Assembly (NCBI GenBank): GCA_964634465.1
Contig: CAZWLY010000010.1
Location: forward strand, 82,801 to 146,800
Source of the DNA: CAZWLY01 sp964634465
Lineage (GTDB): Bacteria > Desulfobacterota > Desulfarculia > G963662305
DNA: 64,000 bases
Direction of reading: 5' to 3'
Shown: positions 60,637 to 64,000 of the stretch, in pieces
How the letters are laid out: each line of letters begins with the position of its first letter
Position numbering within the stretch: position 1 is the first letter of the stretch
Program-made: the position numbers and the translations under genes
Notes under the pieces: model-generated
The model's input: only the letters and a program-made list of their open reading frames with translations
Told to the model about the DNA's origin: nothing
Databases searched by the model: none

Positions 60637-61977
60637 ATGGAGCCGCAAACGATCGCCATCCTGATGTTCGTCGGCCTCTTTCTGTCCATCTTCGCCGGGC
60701 ATCCGTTGGCCTTCGCCTTGGGCGGGATAGGCACCTTCTTCCTGGTTCTGGTCGAGGTCGTCCTCGGCGGCTTCCCTCTGGATCAGGCCCTGGCCATGTT
60801 CGCCAACTCGACCTGGCGGATCATGGGTGACTTCGTCCTGGTCGCCGTGCCCCTGTTCATCTTCATGGCCCAGTTGTTGGACACCTCGGGCGTGGCCGAA
60901 AGCCTGTTCCACGCCATGCACGTCATCCTGGGTCCGATTCGGGGCGGCTTGGCCATCGCCGTCATCTTCGTCTGCACCATCTTCGCCGCCTCGGCCGGCG
61001 TGGTCGGAGCGACCGAGGTGGCGGTCGGGCTCTTGGCCGTGCCGGCGCTCCTGAAACGAAAATACGACATCTCCCTGACCGCCGGAGCGATCTGCGCCGG
61101 CGGCACCCTGGGGATCATCATTCCGCCGTCGATCATGCTCGTCTTCTACGCCTCGCTGGCCAACCTCTCGCCCGGCCAGCTCTTCGTGGCGGCGATGACG
61201 CCGGGCGTGATTCTCTCCGGACTGTACATGATCTACATCGCCGTGCGCTGCGGCATCAATCCCAAACTGGGCCCGCCGCTGCCCAAGGAGGAGCGGACCT
61301 ATTCCTGGGGCCAGAAGATCAAGATGCTCTCCACCTCGCTGGTGCCGCCGGTCTTTTTGATCGTCATGGTCCTGGGCAGCATCGTCTTCGGCGTGGCCAC
61401 CCCGACCGAGGCGGCCGGCTTGGGCTGCCTGGGCGCCTTCGTCCTGGCCGTGATCTACCGCAAGCTGACCTGGGCGGCGATCAAGGACGCCTGCATCAAC
61501 ACCATCAAGACCAACTCGATGATCCTGGCCCTGGCCTGCGGCGGGGCCGCCTTCCAGTCGGTCTTCATGTACCTGGGCTGCGGCGACGTCATCGCCGAGC
61601 TGTTGACCGGCCTGGAGGTCAGCCCCTACGTGATTCTGTTCATCATGATGGGCTGCGTCTTCCTCTTGGGCATGTTCATCGACTGGATCGGAATCCTGTT
61701 GATCATCATCCCCATCTTCACTCCGGTCGTCGATCAACTGGAGTTCGACCAGGTCTGGTTCGCGGCGCTGATCGCGGTCAACATCCAGATGGCCTTCTTG
61801 ACCCCGCCCTTCGGCTACTCGATGTTCTACCTCAAGGGCATCGCCCCGCCGGAGATGACCATGGTCCACATCTACAAGGGCGTGGTCCCGTTCATCATTC
61901 TCCAGTGGGTGGCCCTGATTCTGTGCATCGTCTACCCGGAGTTGGTCATGTGGCTGCCCGATCTGGTCTTCGGCTGA
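60637..61977 (+). CDS. TRAP transporter large permease (DctM family)
   Basis: A 446-residue permease with about 12 membrane segments. Signatures include FAASAGVVGATEVAVGLLAVP, ICAGGTLGIIIPPSIMLVFYA, VATPTEAAGLGCLGAF and LGMFIDWIGILLIIIPIF. ATG at 60637 has AGGAGA upstream. The 199-bp gap after dctQ is unusual for TRAP operons and shows no gene or hairpin that I can support. Confidence 0.92.
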   Translation: MEPQTIAILMFVGLFLSIFAGHPLAFALGGIGTFFLVLVEVVLGGFPLDQALAMFANSTWRIMGDFVLVAVPLFIFMAQLLDTSGVAESLFHAMHVILGPIRGGLAIAVIFVCTIFAASAGVVGATEVAVGLLAVPALLKRKYDISLTAGAICAGGTLGIIIPPSIMLVFYASLANLSPGQLFVAAMTPGVILSGLYMIYIAVRCGINPKLGPPLPKEERTYSWGQKIKMLSTSLVPPVFLIVMVLGSIVFGVATPTEAAGLGCLGAFVLAVIYRKLTWAAIKDACINTIKTNSMILALACGGAAFQSVFMYLGCGDVIAELLTGLEVSPYVILFIMMGCVFLLGMFIDWIGILLIIIPIFTPVVDQLEFDQVWFAALIAVNIQMAFLTPPFGYSMFYLKGIAPPEMTMVHIYKGVVPFIILQWVALILCIVYPELVMWLPDLVFG

Positions 61978-62017
61978 TGAGGCCGAGCCGGAGGGAAGCC
62001 TCCGGCTGAAGGACGAG

Positions 62018-62049
62018 GCCCCGACCCGCCTCGACGGGTCGGGGCTTTT
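62018..62049 (+). terminator. intrinsic terminator after dctM
   Basis: GCCCCGACCC (62018-62027) and GGGTCGGGGC (62036-62045) form a perfect 10-bp stem, followed by TTTT. An additional 9-bp hairpin, AGCCGGAGG / CCTCCGGCT, precedes it at 61986-62007. Confidence 0.85.
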
Positions 62050-62154
62050 CGGCGACGGGGGCTTACAGCCGGTCGCGATTCGATCGGCGGGCGGCGGGGT
62101 TGAGCCTCGGCGGCGCGGTCCTCTCGGCCAGCCGGGTTTGGCTCACGAGGAGGC

Positions 62155-63531
62155 TCAACTGAAGGACTGCTTACCCGGATTCAGAATGTTGTTCGGGTCG
62201 AAGGCGGTCTTGATCGCCCTCATCATCGACATCTCGACTTCGTCGTGCTCCAGGGCCATGTACTTGGCTTTGGACAGCCCGATGCCGTGCTCGCCGGTCA
62301 GCGTTCCGTTGAGCTCCATGGCCAGCTTGAACAGCTCCTCCACGGCGGCGTGGACCCGCTCGGCCTCCACCTCGTTTTTGGCGTCGAAGGCGATCAAGGG
62401 GTGAAAGTTGCCGTCGCCGGCGTGGGCGCAGGTGGCCACGGTCAGATCGTACTTTTCGACCAGGCGGCTGAAACCCCGGATCAGGTCCGGCAGCTTGGCG
62501 ATGGGCACGGTTACGTCCTCGACGATGACGTCGTTGTTGAGCCGGGCCACGACCGGGTAGGCCGACTTGCGGGCCGCCCACAGCTCGGCCGCTTCGGCCT
62601 CGGTCTCGGCCCTCTTGATCTCCACGGCGTTGTTCCGCTTGAAGATTTCGATCACCCGCTCCATCTGGAAATCGGCCTCGGTTTGGGTGAAGCCGTCGGT
62701 TTCGACCAGAAGCATGGTCTCGACCACCGGCAGGTCGAGGTCGGTGTTGTCGTTGATCGCCTCCAGCAAGTGGCGGCCCATGATCTCCATGACGCTGGGG
62801 ATGATCCCCGAGCTCATCACCTGGCTGACCGACCGGGCGGCGTCCTCCAGATCGTCGAAAAGGCCCATCAACGTCGCCGCGGCCAGCGGCTTGGGGGTGA
62901 TCTTGAGCGTGATCTCGGTGACCACGCCCAGCGCCCCCTCCGAGCCGACGAACAGCCGGGTCAGGTCGAGCCCCGAGGCGGTCTTCATCGTCTTGGAGCC
63001 GGTCCGCATCACCCGGCCGTCGGCCAGGACGACCTGGAGGCCCAGGACGTAGTCCTTGGTCGTGCCGTACTTGGCCCCGCGGATGCCGCCGGCGTTGGTG
63101 GCCACGTTGCCCCCGATGGTGCAGACCGAGGTCGAGCCGGGATCGGGCGGAAAGGCGAAGCCATGGGGGTCGAGCGCCTTTTGCAGATCGGCGTAGACCA
63201 CGCCCGGTTGGAGGACCACCAGCCGGTCCTCGATGGAGATTTCCAGGATTTTGTTCATCCGGGAAAGGTCAAGAACGAGGCCGCCCTTGATCGGCACCGC
63301 CGAGCCGCAGATTCCGGTCCCGGCTCCCCGGGGCGTGACCGGAATCAGGTGCTGGTTGGCGATCTTCATCACCGCCGAAACCTGCTCGGTCGTCCTCGGC
63401 CAGACGGCCGCCTCCGGCCGATGGGAGTGCTCGCCCCCGTCGTAGGCGTAGGCGATCAGGTCGATTAAGGCGTCGGAAAAGTTCTCCTCGCCGACAATAT
63501 GAAGAAGCTCCCGTTTGATTGCCTCGTCCAT
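62155..63531 (-). CDS. FAD-linked 2-hydroxyacid oxidase (GlcD/D-lactate dehydrogenase type), copy 2
   Basis: A 458-residue flavoprotein closely related to the 45657-47036 protein. It shares the opening (HIVGEENFSDALIDLIAY), PVTPRGAGTGICGSAVPIKG, GGNVATNAGGIRGAKYGTT and GEHGIGLSKAKYM. ATG at 63531 follows GGAGAGAG. No CCG iron-sulfur partner gene lies beside it in the window, so it may use the subunits of the other operon or a partner beyond the right edge. It converges on the TRAP operon, which could import its substrate. Confidence 0.9.
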   Translation of the reverse strand: MDEAIKRELLHIVGEENFSDALIDLIAYAYDGGEHSHRPEAAVWPRTTEQVSAVMKIANQHLIPVTPRGAGTGICGSAVPIKGGLVLDLSRMNKILEISIEDRLVVLQPGVVYADLQKALDPHGFAFPPDPGSTSVCTIGGNVATNAGGIRGAKYGTTKDYVLGLQVVLADGRVMRTGSKTMKTASGLDLTRLFVGSEGALGVVTEITLKITPKPLAAATLMGLFDDLEDAARSVSQVMSSGIIPSVMEIMGRHLLEAINDNTDLDLPVVETMLLVETDGFTQTEADFQMERVIEIFKRNNAVEIKRAETEAEAAELWAARKSAYPVVARLNNDVIVEDVTVPIAKLPDLIRGFSRLVEKYDLTVATCAHAGDGNFHPLIAFDAKNEVEAERVHAAVEELFKLAMELNGTLTGEHGIGLSKAKYMALEHDEVEMSMMRAIKTAFDPNNILNPGKQSFS

Positions 63532-64000
63532 CCGCTCTCTCCGCTCCGTTTTTACCGGCCGCCGCCGACCGGCCCCGACCGGCCGGCCGGACGCCGCTCG
63601 GGTCCACGAACCCCATAATACTTCACTGCAAGGCGTCCGCCAAACCGCTGGTCGTAATTCCACCGGGCGCACCGGAGAACGAGGGCGAGTCGGGGCGCTG
63701 TTCGGGCGGCGGGCCAGCTTCCGGATGACCGGCTCCTTGCCGCCTGGAGGCGTTCCGGCTGACCGAGTGAGCAAACAAATGGTAACATTTCTCGCGAGCT
63801 GAATGGACGGACGCCGGAGCTGGGTCGGCTTGACCAACACCGACCGAGCTGACGTCTACACACACCGCTCCACCTGCACCTTCACCCACTGTTTACTGCA
63901 AGCGGACTTGTCGGGTGGCTACGACTTCGTGGATGGCTGTCTTGTGCTAGAGGCTATTCCAAAATAATTTCTAGACATTTGTTGGAGGTTGGTTTTATAT
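63532..64000. other. right-edge gene-free region
   Basis: 469 bp upstream of the FAD oxidase. No supported coding region. The last 60 bases become AT-rich and contain TTGGAGG near 63983, possibly the control region of a gene beyond the window. Confidence 0.4.

Overview
The window is one contiguous piece of a high-GC bacterial chromosome. It is dense with genes, short on intergenic DNA, and strongly C/G-biased at third codon positions. The gene content fits an anaerobic Gram-negative bacterium of the Desulfobacterota (Deltaproteobacteria) type. Pointers are a two-subunit 2-oxoacid:ferredoxin oxidoreductase, HdrD-like CCG iron-sulfur proteins, a multihaem cytochrome fused to a NarI-like membrane domain, an XXXCH protein, a corrinoid protein with an MtaA-type methyltransferase, a TRAP transporter, and lptE, lgt and murJ. 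The genus cannot be fixed from the sequence alone. No rRNA, tRNA, CRISPR array, intact insertion sequence or prophage was seen.

Layout. 1-8.9 kb: a partial DapA-family aldolase, a DJ-1/PfpI protein, small exported proteins, a glycosyltransferase, a nitrate/sulfonate/thiamine-precursor-type ABC transporter, and a DUF2318 gene followed by a decapitated ABC ATPase. 9-17.8 kb: korBA, a DMT exporter, a frameshifted CDP-alcohol phosphatidyltransferase with a nucleotidyltransferase, a FliK-like protein, DUF2333 and a GNAT enzyme. 17.8-20.8 kb: a probable oriC, dnaA and an M20 peptidase. 21-31 kb: SGNH hydrolase, BON lipoprotein, nitroreductase, murJ, rpsT, the leuS-lptE-holA operon, and a small gene behind a sigma-28-type promoter. 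31-39 kb: serA-serC, then the glycine cleavage operon gcvT-H-PA-PB behind a tandem glycine riboswitch and an Lrp/AsnC gene. 39-41.5 kb: lgt and small genes. 41.8-48.8 kb: a tight six-gene redox operon. 49-53.8 kb: a cytidylate-kinase-like/BON fusion, an MBL hydrolase, a corrinoid protein, an MtaA-like protein and an SDR. 53.9-58 kb: a lower-GC patch with two membrane proteins and a TetR regulator divergent from an acyl-CoA synthetase. 58.3-63.5 kb: a TRAP transporter and a second FAD-linked hydroxyacid oxidase.

How the genes work together. serA and serC make serine precursors and the gcv operon interconverts glycine and C1 units, under glycine control through the riboswitch. The most striking unit is the six-gene operon at 41.8-48.8 kb. 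It holds a quinone-type cytochrome b domain with 11 c-type haem motifs, an FAD oxidase, two CCG proteins, a GcvH-like lipoyl protein and a dedicated lipoate ligase. It looks like a membrane-linked hydroxyacid or thiol oxidation module using protein-bound lipoate. It resembles the sHdr-LbpA idea in logic but has no HdrA. The FAD oxidase next to the TRAP transporter is its paralogue, and the two share a 71-bp stretch that is identical at DNA level.
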